Positions 54,179-63,233 of a stretch of DNA of 64,000 bases are shown here, piece by piece. The notes beneath the pieces were generated by a model that did not search any database, was not told the DNA's origin, and saw only the letters and a program-made list of their open reading frames with translations. The first letter of the stretch is position 1. Each line of letters begins with the position of its first letter. This DNA is from Deinococcus hopiensis KR-140 (GTDB lineage: Bacteria > Deinococcota > Deinococci > Deinococcales > Deinococcaceae). The position numbers and the translations under genes are program-made. The stretch spans positions 317,501 to 381,500 of the forward strand of contig NZ_FWWU01000008.1 of NCBI RefSeq assembly GCF_900176165.1, written 5' to 3'.

Positions 54179-55291
54179 TCAGCGCCAGTAGACGGCGTCC
54201 CAATTGGATTCGTCGTATTTCGGAACTGCACACGCGGCGTCGGTCGGCGCGAAGCCTAAGTAGCGCAGCGACGTGCCGCCCGGCCCGGCGGCGGTGCGGA
54301 CGCTGCACGACCAGCGGGTGCGGTCGGTGCCCACGCTCGTCGCCGGATTGGTGCCGAATACCGCGATCTGCGCGCTTGTGCTCAACTTGTTCGCGCGGGC
54401 GATGACGACCTCCGGGGCGGCCTGCTCCTCGGCCGATACCGTGACGCGTGCGTCGCTCTCGTCGGCCACGATGAAGTGCAACGTGAACGACCAAGGGTTG
54501 TCCGAGCGCGGCGTTTTCTTGGGAAACTTGAAGGCGAGCGAGAGCATTCCCTTGCAGGTGCTCGCCGTGCAGTCGCCGCTCGTCCCGGCGGAGATCGACC
54601 GGCCGCCCGCGAGGTTTCTCGCCACGAAGCCATACTCGAGCACCTCGCCGACTATCGGTGGGTTCAGGGCGGCCGCCTGGGTTTCCACGAGGTCGGCTTC
54701 GTCAGGCATGAAGATCTGGAAGTCCGCGTTTTGGTCGCTCACGCTGATGTCAAGCCCGTCATAACGCATGCCGTTCGTCGGAATCATGTTTTGAGCGAGC
54801 AGGGGGTCGGTGAGAACGTTGCCCTTGGCGTCGTAGATTGCCGAGAGGGCGGTGCCGCCGAGATCACTGCTGGGGATGTGAACGGCGTACAGGGTGAGGT
54901 TGGCGAATGCCTGCCCCGTCTTGTTCGCGATGGAGAAAATGCTCGTGACGTAGCGCATGTTCGCCTTTTCGTCGTCGAGAAAGACGACTCGCCCACGTTC
55001 GAACAAATCGGCGGCGTTTGCGATCGGCACGGCGGTGCTCGCCTGAGGTGATACACCCCCGCGCCCAGGGGTCAAGAAACGCGTGGTCGCCGAGAGCGCG
55101 CCGCCTTCGCCCGCCCCCTCCACCCGCAACTCAAGCAGGCCCACGATCTTGGCGCCCGGCTGGGAAACCGGTCCCGTCGGTGGCACAGCGGGAGGCTGGC
55201 CCTGAGGCGGTGGAGGCGGAGCGGCGCACCCTGCAAGCAGCAAAAGGGTAGCGAGCGCCGCAAATGAACGTCCCTGAAAGCGCTTCAACAT
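54179..55291 (-). CDS. exported lipoprotein, partner of the S74 protein, copy 1
   Basis: 370 residues from ATG 55291. The lipoprotein signal ends in LLLLAGCAAPPPPP (lipobox L-A-G-C), followed by a Pro-rich linker. The body is strand-rich with conserved blocks shared with the paralogue at 58787: VGLLELRVEGAGEGG, VVFLDDEKANMRYVTSIFSI, AFANLTLYAVHIP, VLEYGFVARNLAGGRSISAG, and an end in SNWDAVYWR. There are four Cys in the last third. No named family is recognised. Co-transcription with the S74 gene (23 bases apart) suggests it anchors or helps assemble that protein at the cell surface. Confidence 0.75.
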   Translation of the reverse strand: MLKRFQGRSFAALATLLLLAGCAAPPPPPQGQPPAVPPTGPVSQPGAKIVGLLELRVEGAGEGGALSATTRFLTPGRGGVSPQASTAVPIANAADLFERGRVVFLDDEKANMRYVTSIFSIANKTGQAFANLTLYAVHIPSSDLGGTALSAIYDAKGNVLTDPLLAQNMIPTNGMRYDGLDISVSDQNADFQIFMPDEADLVETQAAALNPPIVGEVLEYGFVARNLAGGRSISAGTSGDCTASTCKGMLSLAFKFPKKTPRSDNPWSFTLHFIVADESDARVTVSAEEQAAPEVVIARANKLSTSAQIAVFGTNPATSVGTDRTRWSCSVRTAAGPGGTSLRYLGFAPTDAACAVPKYDESNWDAVYWR

Positions 55292-55535
55292 CTTTGTTCC
55301 ACGCCGGGCGAGACGGAAAAGGGCAGGAAGTCTCCCGCACCGAGCAACCGAGCCTCGGGAGGAGTAGGCGCACACTTTCGTGAGAGGCTCTTCATGGGAC
55401 CTGGGGCGAACTCTTTCATCGAACTCCTCGAACGCAGGGGACTGAGCGGGAATGCAAGGAAATATTAACAAATCTTCAAGTTTCGTTGTGCAGATTGTCG
55501 ATATACGCGCTGACTCCGCGAGGGGGAACAGAAAG

Positions 55536-55750
55536 TCACAGAGAAAGCAGGAGAACCGTACCAACGCCCAGGATGTGGTTCACGCTCAGCTCGATACCCG
55601 TGGAGGGCCAACGGCATCGCTGTTCCGCGTGGTACTTGTCGGCGCTCAAGATGCCGAGGATCAGGAATAACGCCCCAAGGACACCTCTTGCCCGGCTGGA
55701 TTCTCGGAAGAACGTGAGTACTACAATTGCAGTTGGCGATTGGGTCCCTC
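55536..55750 (-). pseudogene. small membrane-protein remnant
   Basis: A frame without a start reads TAIVVLTFFRESSRARGVLG, ALFLILGILSADKYHAEQRC, then SVNHILGVGTVLLLSL and stops at 55536. It has two or three hydrophobic segments. It was probably truncated when the repeat beginning at 55836 arrived. 55292-55535 shows no gene. Confidence 0.35.
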
Positions 55751-55928
55751 AAACACGGGAATTCTCGGGAGGTGACTGGTGACAGAAAGCCCTTGAACAA
55801 CAGGTTCCTGGAGCAACTGCAACTGTAGTACTAGGGTCGCCTTCTTCTTTGGCTTTCCCTGTGTCCTCTCCTCTGTCTTCTCCTGGTGCTGTCGCGCTTA
55901 TCACCGCTCCTCATCCTCCAGCCATGGC

Positions 55929-55997
55929 GTGCGCCGGAGCGTGGCGCTGCTCGCGTGCTGGGACTGCAGGGGAACCGGGAAGAAGGTACGGCGGTGA
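55929..55997 (+). CDS. CxxCxGxG mini zinc-knuckle peptide, cassette copy 3
   Basis: 22 residues from GTG 55929, ending LLACWDCRGTGKKVRR. The stop overlaps the next GTG (GTGA). The preceding 90 bases (55838-55928) are nearly identical to 39172-39259. Confidence 0.4.
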   Translation: MRRSVALLACWDCRGTGKKVRR

Positions 55998-56235
55998 GCA
56001 CGCGCCCGAGTGATGCAGCCTTCGCACGCCCGTATAGCGAGCACAAGCACGGGCCAGTCAGGCATGCGGATGGCCTGTTCAAACGCGAGTACTTCGCGGG
56101 GCTGGCCTTGCAGGGCATCCTGGCGAGCACGGCATACACGCAGTCGGAGTCAGGGACGTCTCGTCTCCACTGCGTCCCGACGATGCTGCTGGCAAAGCGG
56201 TGGCCTACGCGGATGCTCTGATTGCGGTCCTGAAT
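55994..56235 (+). pseudogene. REYFA-type small protein, cassette copy 3, frameshifted
   Basis: It starts at GTG 55994 (STRPSDAAFARPYSEHKHGP; LFKREYFAGLALQGILASTA) and tracks copy 1 closely. One G is missing near 56153, which throws the end (KAVAYADALIAVLNGG) out of frame. It was probably recently inactivated. Confidence 0.6.
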
Positions 56236-56866
56236 GGGGGGCGGGCGCGTGACCGTCTCGGACCAGACCCTTGCCACGCTCCTGCACGCGATCTGGATGC
56301 AGGGGCCGCTGACGATGGAGCAGATCATGGACCTCACGCCCGAGGTGACGCTGCTGGAGCGGGCGTTTCAATCCTCGGCCGCCCCGTAGGACGGCCGCAA
56401 CTTCAGCACCATGCCCGTGGAAGCGGAGGCGGTCCTGAGCGACTGGAGCGAACCCAGGGCGGGGGTCACGCAGCACTTGCCCTTCCAGCGCGTAGTGGTG
56501 TCGGCCGTTCTCGAACTCCTCACGGATGCGCCGGCTCACCAGCAGCCGCCTCTCGTCTGGATCAATGGTGAGGTACCCCCGGTCATACAGCTTGTGCAGG
56601 TCGCTGCGCAGCAGGAGACCGTTGTCCACCGCGTGCGGTTCGCCCTTCGTGTAGGGCTGCACGTGCGCGGCTTCCAGGACGGGGAGCGTCTTCTCCCCCG
56701 TAATGCTGCAGCGCCTTCCGTACACTTCCGTGACCAGAGCACGGAAAGCGGCTTGCCTCAGCCGAGGTTGCACGATTCGGGGAGCTCCAAAGCGTGCGCC
56801 CGTCATGACCTCTTCCGTCGCCGGACGCCCCTCCTGCAACGCTTGCTCCTGAAGACGAGCTGACAC
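56150..56866 (-). pseudogene. HNH endonuclease, truncated at both ends
   Basis: The open frame contains a recognisable HNH domain: YGRRCSITGEKTLPVLEAAH, VQPYTKGEPHAVDNGLLLRS and DLHKLYDRGYLTIDPDERRL. That is the C-x-x-[TS]-G, A-H-x-x-P, N-G-L-x-L-x-x-D-x-H-x-L-F/Y-D pattern. Next comes a region like the domain's usual end (IREEFENGRHHYALEGQVLR). Upstream an in-frame TGA near 56880 removes the N-terminal part. Downstream the frame runs into the antisense of the small-gene cassette at about 56385. It may have been an island nuclease. Confidence 0.6.
56249..56389 (+). CDS. LLERVN-type small protein, cassette copy 3, truncated
   Basis: 46 residues from GTG 56249: LATLLHAIWMQGPLTMEQIM then LTPEVTLLERAFQSSAAP and a stop. 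The second half seen in copies 1 and 2 (LTLNR ... DSGVDPLYTEL) is replaced by the tail of a convergent HNH gene. Confidence 0.45.
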   Translation: MTVSDQTLATLLHAIWMQGPLTMEQIMDLTPEVTLLERAFQSSAAP

Positions 56867-57199
56867 CGCTTCGTAGACCGCTCAGCCCTCCTGATCCTTC
56901 TGGCCGTCTTGCTGATCTGGTGGGGTGGACGGCGGTTGCCGGGTGGCCTGAGCGCGTAGATCGCGTAAACAACCGGACCTTTGAGGGGCGTGGGCGGATG
57001 CAGCGCCTCCTATGCCACGCGCTGGCTCTCAGTGAGACCGTGGACCAAGGGTTTCGAGAGCCCGCCTTAACCTGAATGGGAGCCACGGTATGGAAGGTGG
57101 CGAGGGTCCCGTCCGTATGTTCTGGCCGCCCCCGGACCTTCCTTCGCCCGTGCGGTCGCTTCACGCACAGCGGTAGCCGGATGAGTTGAGGGAGTAGGG

Positions 57200-58235
57200 T
57201 GGGATACGCGAGGGCGAGCGTACAGCGTGGACTTGCGGGAACGGATCGTGCGCGCGGTGCAGCAAGGGACGAGCCAAGCTGCCTGACAATTCAGCGTCAG
57301 TCTGGCGTGTGTGGAGCGTTATGTGCGTCTAGCGGTCTGATTCAGAAAAACGTTGACAGTTGGGGAGAATGCCAGGAGGGCACGGGCTGGGCCATTCTCC
57401 TCTGCAGAAATGTCAAAGGACCTCTGAATCAGACCACTAGAGAGGGGCAGGGGTTGCAAGCCCGTCCTGAGCGTCCTGCTCCCTGAGGAGCACGAAGATG
57501 TGCGGGCACAGGTCCGGGCACACCCGGACCCGGACCTGACGCTGGCTGAACATGCTGCGTTATGGCGCGAGGATCATCAGGCCGCGTCCCCCAGCACGCT
57601 GATCCGCCGGTTTCAGGCGCTGGGACTGACGAGAAAAAAAGACGCTGGCCGCCAGTGAACGCGACGGGGCATGGCGGGCGCAGTTTGTCGCTGATCTGGC
57701 TGCGGTACCCCCGAGCGACCTGCTGTATTTAGACGAAAGTGGCTTTCAAACCAACATGACCCGCACGTACGCGCGTTGCCCTCGTGGGCAACGGGCCATC
57801 GACACCGTGCCTCGCAGCCGCGGCAAGAACCTCACCCTCCTGTGTGCCCTTACTTTGGCTGGACCAACCGCCCCGCTGGCCGTTGAGGGTGGAGTCAACG
57901 GCCACGTCTTCGTCGCTTACGTCAAGAGGGTGCTGGTTCCGGTGCTGCACCCTGGACATGTTGTGGTCTTGGACAATCTTGGGGCGCACTTGCGCCCCAA
58001 GGTCCGGGAGTTGATTGAGGCCACCGGAGCCCTGCTGGTCTATCTGTCGCCCTACTCCCCAAACCTTAACCCCATCGAGTTCACGTCCTCTAAGCTCAAA
58101 GCGGCCCTGAGAGCCCTCGCCACCAGGACCCGTGAGGGCGTGATAGACGCCTTGCGACTCGCTTTGGATGCCGTGACCCCCTCCGACGCACGAGGCTGTT
58201 TTCAACACGTCCTCTCCCTTCAACTTATGCGGTGA
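57200..58235 (+). pseudogene. IS630-family transposase gene carrying a MITE
   Basis: Coding starts near 57210 (RAYSVDLRERIVRAVQQGTS). It has a TGA in QAA-stop-QFSVSLACVERYV, then a 104-base insertion at 57333. It resumes as ERGRGCKPVLSVLLPEEHED to TRKKDAGRQ. At a run of seven A near 57631 the normal family frameshift leads to the DDE part: LLYLDESGFQTNMTRTYARC, VVVLDNLGAHLRPKVRELIE, LSPYSPNLNPIEFTSSKLKA. All three acidic residues are present. The early stop and the insertion make it non-functional. Confidence 0.75.
57333..57436. mobile_element. 104-bp MITE with CTAG target duplication
   Basis: Terminal inverted repeats GGTCTGATTCAGA / TCTGAATCAGACC with CTAG on both sides (57329-57332, 57437-57440). 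There is no coding capacity. Removing it with one CTAG restores the transposase reading VERYVRLERGRG in frame, which shows that it inserted into that gene. Confidence 0.8.
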
Positions 58236-58560
58236 CCGCCGTCAGGGCCGTGTCCATGGCAACGCGGCCCTGACGGCTCAAGCGTTGTGACCAGGCACGG
58301 TCGGCAGGAGGAGGACCCAAGTCTTTGGCCGCCGTCAAGGCCTGGGCGCCGGTTCGCCTTTGGTAGAGCGTGGTTCCCGGCGCAAGGGCGTTGAAAACGC
58401 GCGTTTCCTCCAACAGGAAAAGCATGGCTACGGCCGGCTGGACCACGGCGCTGAGGCGATACGCTGCCCCTGTCATCCGCCAATCATCCTCCCCCCGGTA
58501 CGGTGAAGTATAGGCGTCCTGCTTCAGACGGGTGGAGCAGCGGCGACGTCTTTCGGTCAT
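58225..58560 (-). CDS. hypothetical protein, possibly truncated by IS630
   Basis: 111 residues with a protein-like middle (YRLSAVVQPAVAMLFLLEET, PGTTLYQRRTGAQALTAAKD). The frame ends exactly at the IS630 border, so the original C-terminus may be lost. No ribosome site is clear and no family is recognised. 58561-58786 holds only the presumed promoter of the next gene. Confidence 0.35.
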   Translation of the reverse strand: MTERRRRCSTRLKQDAYTSPYRGEDDWRMTGAAYRLSAVVQPAVAMLFLLEETRVFNALAPGTTLYQRRTGAQALTAAKDLGPPPADRAWSQRLSRQGRVAMDTALTAVTA

Positions 58561-58786
58561 CTAGGGAGAACGCTCATATGTCTCATCTCATGCCCTCACT
58601 CACACGCTTTCCTGTCCTGCTCACCCTGCTGAGTTGGGTGCAGACGCGCAGGTGTTCAAGCCTCCTCGCTGCCAGCGTTGTTGGGAGATCCTGAGCATCT
58701 CCCAGCACCCGCGGTAAACACCAATGTCCGGTCCGCGCCCGAAGACTTCCTGTTTCCGCTCAAGACAACGTTCTGGAGGTTCACCC

Positions 58787-59863
58787 ATGAAATTCAGACC
58801 TGCCTCTCTGCTCCTGACGGCCGCGCTGCTGTCCGGCTGCGGTCAGTTTCAGGCTCCCGCAGAGCCCTCCACGCCAGGGCCACCCGTTCCGGGCAAACCG
58901 ACCAGTGAGGACATCGTCGGCCTCCTCGAGATCAAAATCGAAGGCATCGGAGAAGGGGCACCGGCCAAAGCCGAGGCGCGCTTCATCTCCCCGACCTCCC
59001 TCAAGCTCACCGACCAGTCCAGCACGGCCGTGACGGACACGGGCCTGAACTTCACCCGCACGCGCGTCGCCTTCGTGGATGACGAGACGCAGGGCACGCG
59101 CTACGTCACCTCCGTCTTCGACCTGAGCAACACCACCGACCGAGCCTTTGCCAACCTCACCCTCTACGCCGTCAGCATTCCCGGCACCACCCTCGGCGGC
59201 ACCGCCGTGCGCAACATCTTCGACGCGCTGGGCAACGCCATTACCAGCCCCGAACGGGCGCAGGGAATGCTGCCCACCCACGGCATGCGCTTCGAGGGCC
59301 GCGGCATTCAAGTGAGCCCCACCAATGCCGACCTGCAGGTCTTTATGCCCGAGGAGGCGGCCGCCATGAAAACGCAGGCTGCGGCCCTGACGCCCCCACT
59401 GAACGGTGACGTCCTAGAGTACGGTTTCGTCGCCCGCAACCTCAGTGGTGGCCGTTCCATCGCTGCGGGCAGCGCCGGTGTGTGCTCGGTGGACGCGTGC
59501 AAGGGCACGTTCACCATCGGCTACAAGTTCCTCAAGGAGTCTCCGCGCAACGTCAACCCCTGGGCCTTCACGCTGTACTTCGTGGTGGCCGACGAGACCG
59601 ATACCCGCGTGACGGTCTCCTCTGAGGACGACCCCGCTGCGGCCATCACGCGTGCCAATGCCTTAAGCCCCACGTCGCAGCTCGCCGTGTTCGGTACCAA
59701 CACTGCCACGACCGTTGCCAACAGCCGCATCCGCTGGACCTGCACCCTCCGGACGGCTGGTCCCGCGGAGAGCCCCGCCAAGTACCTCGGCTTCGCTTCC
59801 GGCTCCACCACCTGCAACGGCGTTTGGACCACCTCCAACTGGAACGACTTCTACTGGCGCTGA
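58787..59863 (+). CDS. exported lipoprotein, partner of the S74 protein, copy 2
   Basis: 358 residues after a GGAGGT site. The lipoprotein signal is MKFRPASLLLTAALLSGCGQ (Cys18). Blocks shared with copy 1 are VGLLEIKIEGIGEG, RVAFVDDETQGTRYVTSVFD, RAFANLTLYAVSIPGTTLGG, YGFVARNLSGGRSIAAGSAG, and an end in SNWNDFYWR. It is the first gene of an apparent operon with the S74 protein, the RiPP precursor and a methyltransferase. Copy 1 and copy 2 are clearly homologous but well diverged, so the duplication is old. Confidence 0.78.
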   Translation: MKFRPASLLLTAALLSGCGQFQAPAEPSTPGPPVPGKPTSEDIVGLLEIKIEGIGEGAPAKAEARFISPTSLKLTDQSSTAVTDTGLNFTRTRVAFVDDETQGTRYVTSVFDLSNTTDRAFANLTLYAVSIPGTTLGGTAVRNIFDALGNAITSPERAQGMLPTHGMRFEGRGIQVSPTNADLQVFMPEEAAAMKTQAAALTPPLNGDVLEYGFVARNLSGGRSIAAGSAGVCSVDACKGTFTIGYKFLKESPRNVNPWAFTLYFVVADETDTRVTVSSEDDPAAAITRANALSPTSQLAVFGTNTATTVANSRIRWTCTLRTAGPAESPAKYLGFASGSTTCNGVWTTSNWNDFYWR

Positions 59864-59888
59864 GCGCCACCTTTCCCAGGAGATCACC

Positions 59889-61280
59889 ATGAACACGCGC
59901 AACCGCATCCTGCTCGCTTCCTCCTTCCTTCTCGTCATGGGCGGCGTGACCGCACAGTCGGCCCTGCCGTTCACCTTCTCCACGGGCACCCCCGCCAAGG
60001 CCGACGACGTGAACGCCAACTTCGCCGCGCTCAACGCCAGGAAGCTCGAGATGGGCATGACCATCTCCGGCGATGGACCCGCAGGCAGTCAGGCGAGACT
60101 GCGGCTCGGCCTCGACGGCGCCCTCTCGCTCCGTGGCCTAACCAATGAAACGGGCAACCCACTCAACTCACTTTTCAATGTAGACAAGACCGGGGGAGTC
60201 CTGGCCACCGGGCAGATCGGCGTTGGCATCATTCCCGCGACTGGAGCGGGGTGGCGCATGATGTGGCATCCCCAGAAGGTGGCGTTTCGCGCGGGGTACG
60301 TGGACGGAGCGCAGTGGGACGAGTCCAACGTCGGGTACTACTCCTGGGCGGGGGGAGCTCTCAATACGGCGGCGGGCATCTATTCGTTTGCCATGGGCAA
60401 CCAGAACACCATCGAGGCCTCGGCGCAGTGCGGAATGGCCATGGGCAGCGGCAACAAAATCTTTGGGACAAGCCCCAACATCGGAACGTGCGGCGTCGCC
60501 ATGGGGCTGAACAACAAGGTCGCCGATCACGTGGGGGTCACGCTCGGGCAGAACAATACCTCCGACGGCGACCTGGCCGTCGCCATTGGGTACCGCAACG
60601 TGGCCGTCGGCGATTACTCGACGGCGATGGGCTACCGCGCAACCACCTGCGAAACCACTCCCACGGCAGGGACTTCGACCGCCCCAGATTCGTGCGCGTC
60701 CGGCACGACCGGGAAGAACGGTGCGTTTATCTACGGTGACGCTTCCACAACCGAGTATATGACCGCCAAGGCGAACAACGAGTTCGCGGTGCGCGCCGCC
60801 GGGGGCTTCCGGTTCCGCACGAACGCCACGCAGACCACGGGCTGCAATCTGCCCGCAGGCTCCGGGTCCTTCAGCTGCACTTCGGACAAGAACCAGAAGA
60901 AGAACTTCCAGGGCGTGGACGTGAGCGCGGTGCTGCGTAAAGTGCTGGAGCTGCCGGTGAAGACCTGGGTGTACAAGGACGAGGCGTCGGGCGCGCGGCA
61001 CATGGGACCGACAGCGCAGGATTTCTACAAGGCGTTCAAGCTGGGAGACAGCGACAAGAGCATCGGGCACCTCGACCAGGCGGGCGTAGCGTACGCGGCG
61101 ATTCAGGGCCTGAACGAGAAGGTCGAAGCCAAGGACCGCGAAGTCCAGCAGCTGCGCGAAGAAGCGCAGAACCGCCAGCGTGAAGTGGCGGCCCTCAAAT
61201 CGGAGAATGCGGCCCTCAAGGGCCAGATGAACAGCATTCTTGAACGTCTGGCCAAACTCGAACACGGCGCCGCCCAGTAA
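59889..61280 (+). CDS. exported YadA-head-like protein with S74 chaperone domain, copy 2
   Basis: 463 residues after AGGAGATCACC. The signal peptide is MNTRNRILLASSFLLVMGGV. The conserved start is PFTFSTGTPAKADDVNANFA. The middle has SNVGYYSWAGGALNTAAGIY and head-type repeats (MAMGSGNKIFGT, VAIGYRNVAVGDYSTAMGYR). The S74 domain begins near 350 (CTSDKNQKKNFQGVDVSAVL; KDEASGARHMGPTAQDFYKA). A coiled-coil end (AKDREVQQLREEAQNRQREV) makes trimerisation likely. The S74 domain usually cuts itself off after folding the trimer. It lies directly after the lipoprotein gene and 58 bases before the RiPP precursor. Confidence 0.8.
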   Translation: MNTRNRILLASSFLLVMGGVTAQSALPFTFSTGTPAKADDVNANFAALNARKLEMGMTISGDGPAGSQARLRLGLDGALSLRGLTNETGNPLNSLFNVDKTGGVLATGQIGVGIIPATGAGWRMMWHPQKVAFRAGYVDGAQWDESNVGYYSWAGGALNTAAGIYSFAMGNQNTIEASAQCGMAMGSGNKIFGTSPNIGTCGVAMGLNNKVADHVGVTLGQNNTSDGDLAVAIGYRNVAVGDYSTAMGYRATTCETTPTAGTSTAPDSCASGTTGKNGAFIYGDASTTEYMTAKANNEFAVRAAGGFRFRTNATQTTGCNLPAGSGSFSCTSDKNQKKNFQGVDVSAVLRKVLELPVKTWVYKDEASGARHMGPTAQDFYKAFKLGDSDKSIGHLDQAGVAYAAIQGLNEKVEAKDREVQQLREEAQNRQREVAALKSENAALKGQMNSILERLAKLEHGAAQ

Positions 61281-61338
61281 GGTTTACAGATGTGGCGGGT
61301 CCCCCCTGGGCACCCGCTCCCTTCCACCGGAGGACCAT

Positions 61339-61509
61339 ATGAACGAAGTGCAGACCCCCCAGAGCACCCGGCCAAAGACCGGAGAGCGGCGCCCGTACCA
61401 GCGTCCCACCGTGACGCCCGTCGGGATGTGGGGACCGCAGGTGATTGCCTTGTCGCTGCCAGGCGGGGCCCGTTTCCCCGGAATAAGCGACAACGACCCC
61501 CAGAATTGA
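61339..61509 (+). CDS. RiPP (lasso-leader-like) precursor peptide, copy 2
   Basis: 56 residues after a GGAGGA site. Residues 20-29 (YQRPTVTPVG) carry the Y-x-x-P-x-[LV]-x-x-x-G leader motif. WGPQVIALSLPGGA follows, identical to copy 1 with seven synonymous codon changes. The C-terminal end is RFPGISDNDPQN. If the core began at the second Gly of GG, an Asp would fall at position 9, compatible with a nine-residue lasso ring but leaving a very short tail. It is third in the operon after the S74 gene and before a methyltransferase. Confidence 0.7.
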   Translation: MNEVQTPQSTRPKTGERRPYQRPTVTPVGMWGPQVIALSLPGGARFPGISDNDPQN

Positions 61510-61526
61510 CCTTCGCGCCGGGAGAC

Positions 61527-61829
61527 ATGGACTGGACCACCGGGCTGTTCGACCTCGAGTACGCCCGCACCGACCTGGAGCACAGAAGTGCACAGGCTCA
61601 GGCTGACGTTCAGGTCATGCGCTCCCTGCTCCGCCCCGAACCCCACCACGCGGTCCTGGACCTCGGATGCGGTTTGGGGCGGCACACGTTGGCCCTCGCG
61701 CGCGAAGGCTTCACCCAGGTCACCGGTCTGGATTTCGTTCCGGCATACCTGGAACGTTCCCGGGAGCAGGCGCAGCGGGAGCGGATAGGGGTCAAGTTCC
61801 TCCTTGGGTCACAGCCAAAGTGCGTCTGA
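61527..61829 (+). pseudogene. SAM-dependent methyltransferase, truncated
   Basis: It starts at ATG 61527 after GGGAG, 17 bases past the precursor stop. VMRSLLRPEPHHAVLDLGCG then LGRHTLALAREGFTQVTGLD gives motif I (D-L-G-C-G) and the first part of a Rossmann fold. At about 61815 the sequence joins an IS4-like end, so the C-terminal half is gone. As the gene downstream of a RiPP precursor, it may have been a modifying enzyme. Confidence 0.7.
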
Positions 61830-61897
61830 AAAACGTGTGGGAGCGGGTTTTGCCTGATTAGAGGAAGGAGGGATGATAGGGCGGAGGTGGTGCGCGT
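61818..61897. mobile_element. 80-base inverted copy of the IS4-like end
   Basis: AAAGTGCGTCTGAAAAACGT onwards is the exact or near-exact inverse of 50968-51043. It separates the broken methyltransferase from the truncated secreted-protein copy, so it marks a deletion or recombination through two IS copies. Confidence 0.7.
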
Positions 61898-61912
61898 GAG
61901 GCGCTGAGACAG

Positions 61913-62199
61913 CGCGCATCACGCAGGAACTCACGGCACAGGGAAAAAAGCTGAACACGAACGTGCGCTGGGTCGAAGTCTACCGCGTGCGCCGCTGGCA
62001 ATCGGCCTTCCACGACAGCATCTATATGCTCCGGACGCAGGGCTTCAAACAGAACACCTACCGGAAGTTTCAACTGCAGGGGTGGGACGACGCAGAGACC
62101 CTCGTGTACACGAACAGCGCTGGCAAGTTCGTGGGCATGATCTCCAGGGGAACCTCCGCAGACGGGTCCTCATCCATCTTCGCGCTGTATGGCAACTGA
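61913..62199 (+). pseudogene. 5'-truncated copy of the secreted protein at 38566
   Basis: From ITQELTAQGKKLNTNVRWVE to the end SSIFALYGN the sequence is nearly identical to 38566-39021. The signal peptide and first Cys are missing. The downstream DNA to about 62360, including the terminator, is also copied. Confidence 0.8.
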
Positions 62200-62330
62200 A
62201 GCGCCCTTCGTCCTGGCCCTGGCTCCTGATGGTTGCAAATGCCGTCCTTGAAGGGTTTTTCCTGGAAGACGACCCGTACCCGATGCATGTCATTGACTTC
62301 GCGTGCATTCGGCGCTAACTTAGAGAAATC

Positions 62331-62360
62331 AAGGCGGCCTGTGGGTCGCCTTCTTCTTTG
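62331..62360 (+). terminator. terminator copied with the truncated secreted protein
   Basis: AAGGCG pairs with CGCCTT around a GC-rich loop, followed by CTTCTTTGG, as at 39153-39183. Confidence 0.55.
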
Positions 62361-62438
62361 GCTTTCCGCGGATCTCTGCGCCCTCTCCCCTGTCCTTTCC
62401 TGGTGCCGTGGCGCTCGTCCCTCTTATGCTCCAGCCTA

Positions 62439-62880
62439 CGCACGCTGGAGCGTGGCGCTGCTGAAGGTATGGGACTGCTGGGGAACCGGAAAGAAGGTGC
62501 GGCGGTGAGCATGGCCTGGCGTGTGCTCGACATGCACTCGCTCTCCTTCCAAGTCTTACTCGTTCAGGAAATGAACGGTCCTCGGGCGGTGAAAACGATT
62601 GTGGTGGGGACCGTGGAGGATGCCCTCCAACGGTACATGCGGGAGACGGTGGACGGAGCGAACGTCCGCGTGGCTCAGGTCCAGGCGGAACTGGAGGGCT
62701 TGCGGAGCACGATCCACAGATTGAGGAGGCCCGCTGTGATCTGTAGGACACGCAAGACATGGCCCTGCAGGGAGCAGAACAGACCCAGGCGGAAGTGAGT
62801 GCTGCCCGGCGTGAACTGGAGGCCGAGATTGAACGGCTCAAGAAGCTCGTGGAGTCGGAACGCTCGACGACTGTTGAATA
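62439..62880 (+). pseudogene. degenerate cassette copy 4 and broken coiled-coil protein
   Basis: A degenerate knuckle peptide (WSVALLKVWDCWGTGKKVRR, first Cys lost) overlaps GTG 62505 as GTGA. The next gene (SMAWRVLDMHSLSFQVLLVQ; VDGANVRVAQVQAELEGLRS) is not the REYFA type but a coiled-coil protein. Its coil continues only after a frame change and a stop (MALQGAEQTQAEVSAARREL, IERLKKLVESERSTTVE). A phage-like protein in decay. Confidence 0.45.
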
Positions 62881-62941
62881 AGACCGCCAAACTCGAAATC
62901 AGATCCATGATCTACGAAATGACCCCAGCAACCAGCGGGTC

Positions 62942-63220
62942 GTGATCGCGAGTTTGAACGAGGCGTGCAAGCGCCTGGAGCTGGAGGTGGCGCAGGTCTC
63001 CCCCGCAGTGTTTGATGTCCCTTACGAAGCGTACAGCCCAAGCGCGTACCTAACGGATGCAGGGGTGGCCGCACAGGTAAAGAAGCTGCACGTGGTCCGG
63101 ATACAGGGGCTGACAGTGGAGCTGCTCGAAGGGTGGCGGACGGCGTATCCGACGGCGGCCGCGCAGAAGGCACACGTATTGGGCGAGTCGCATGAGCGGA
63201 ACGGCGGCAGACTTCCCCCA
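62942..63220 (+). CDS. hypothetical protein, 3' end uncertain
   Basis: The frame from GTG 62942 reads IASLNEACKRLELEVAQVSP, FDVPYEAYSPSAYLTDAGVA and VKKLHVVRIQGLTVELLEGW. It looks like the C-terminal half of a phage or island protein that follows the coiled-coil gene. After about 63200 it overlaps the convergent AraC gene, so its true end is unclear. No family is recognised. Confidence 0.4.
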
Positions 63221-63233
63221 AGGCTGGCGCACT

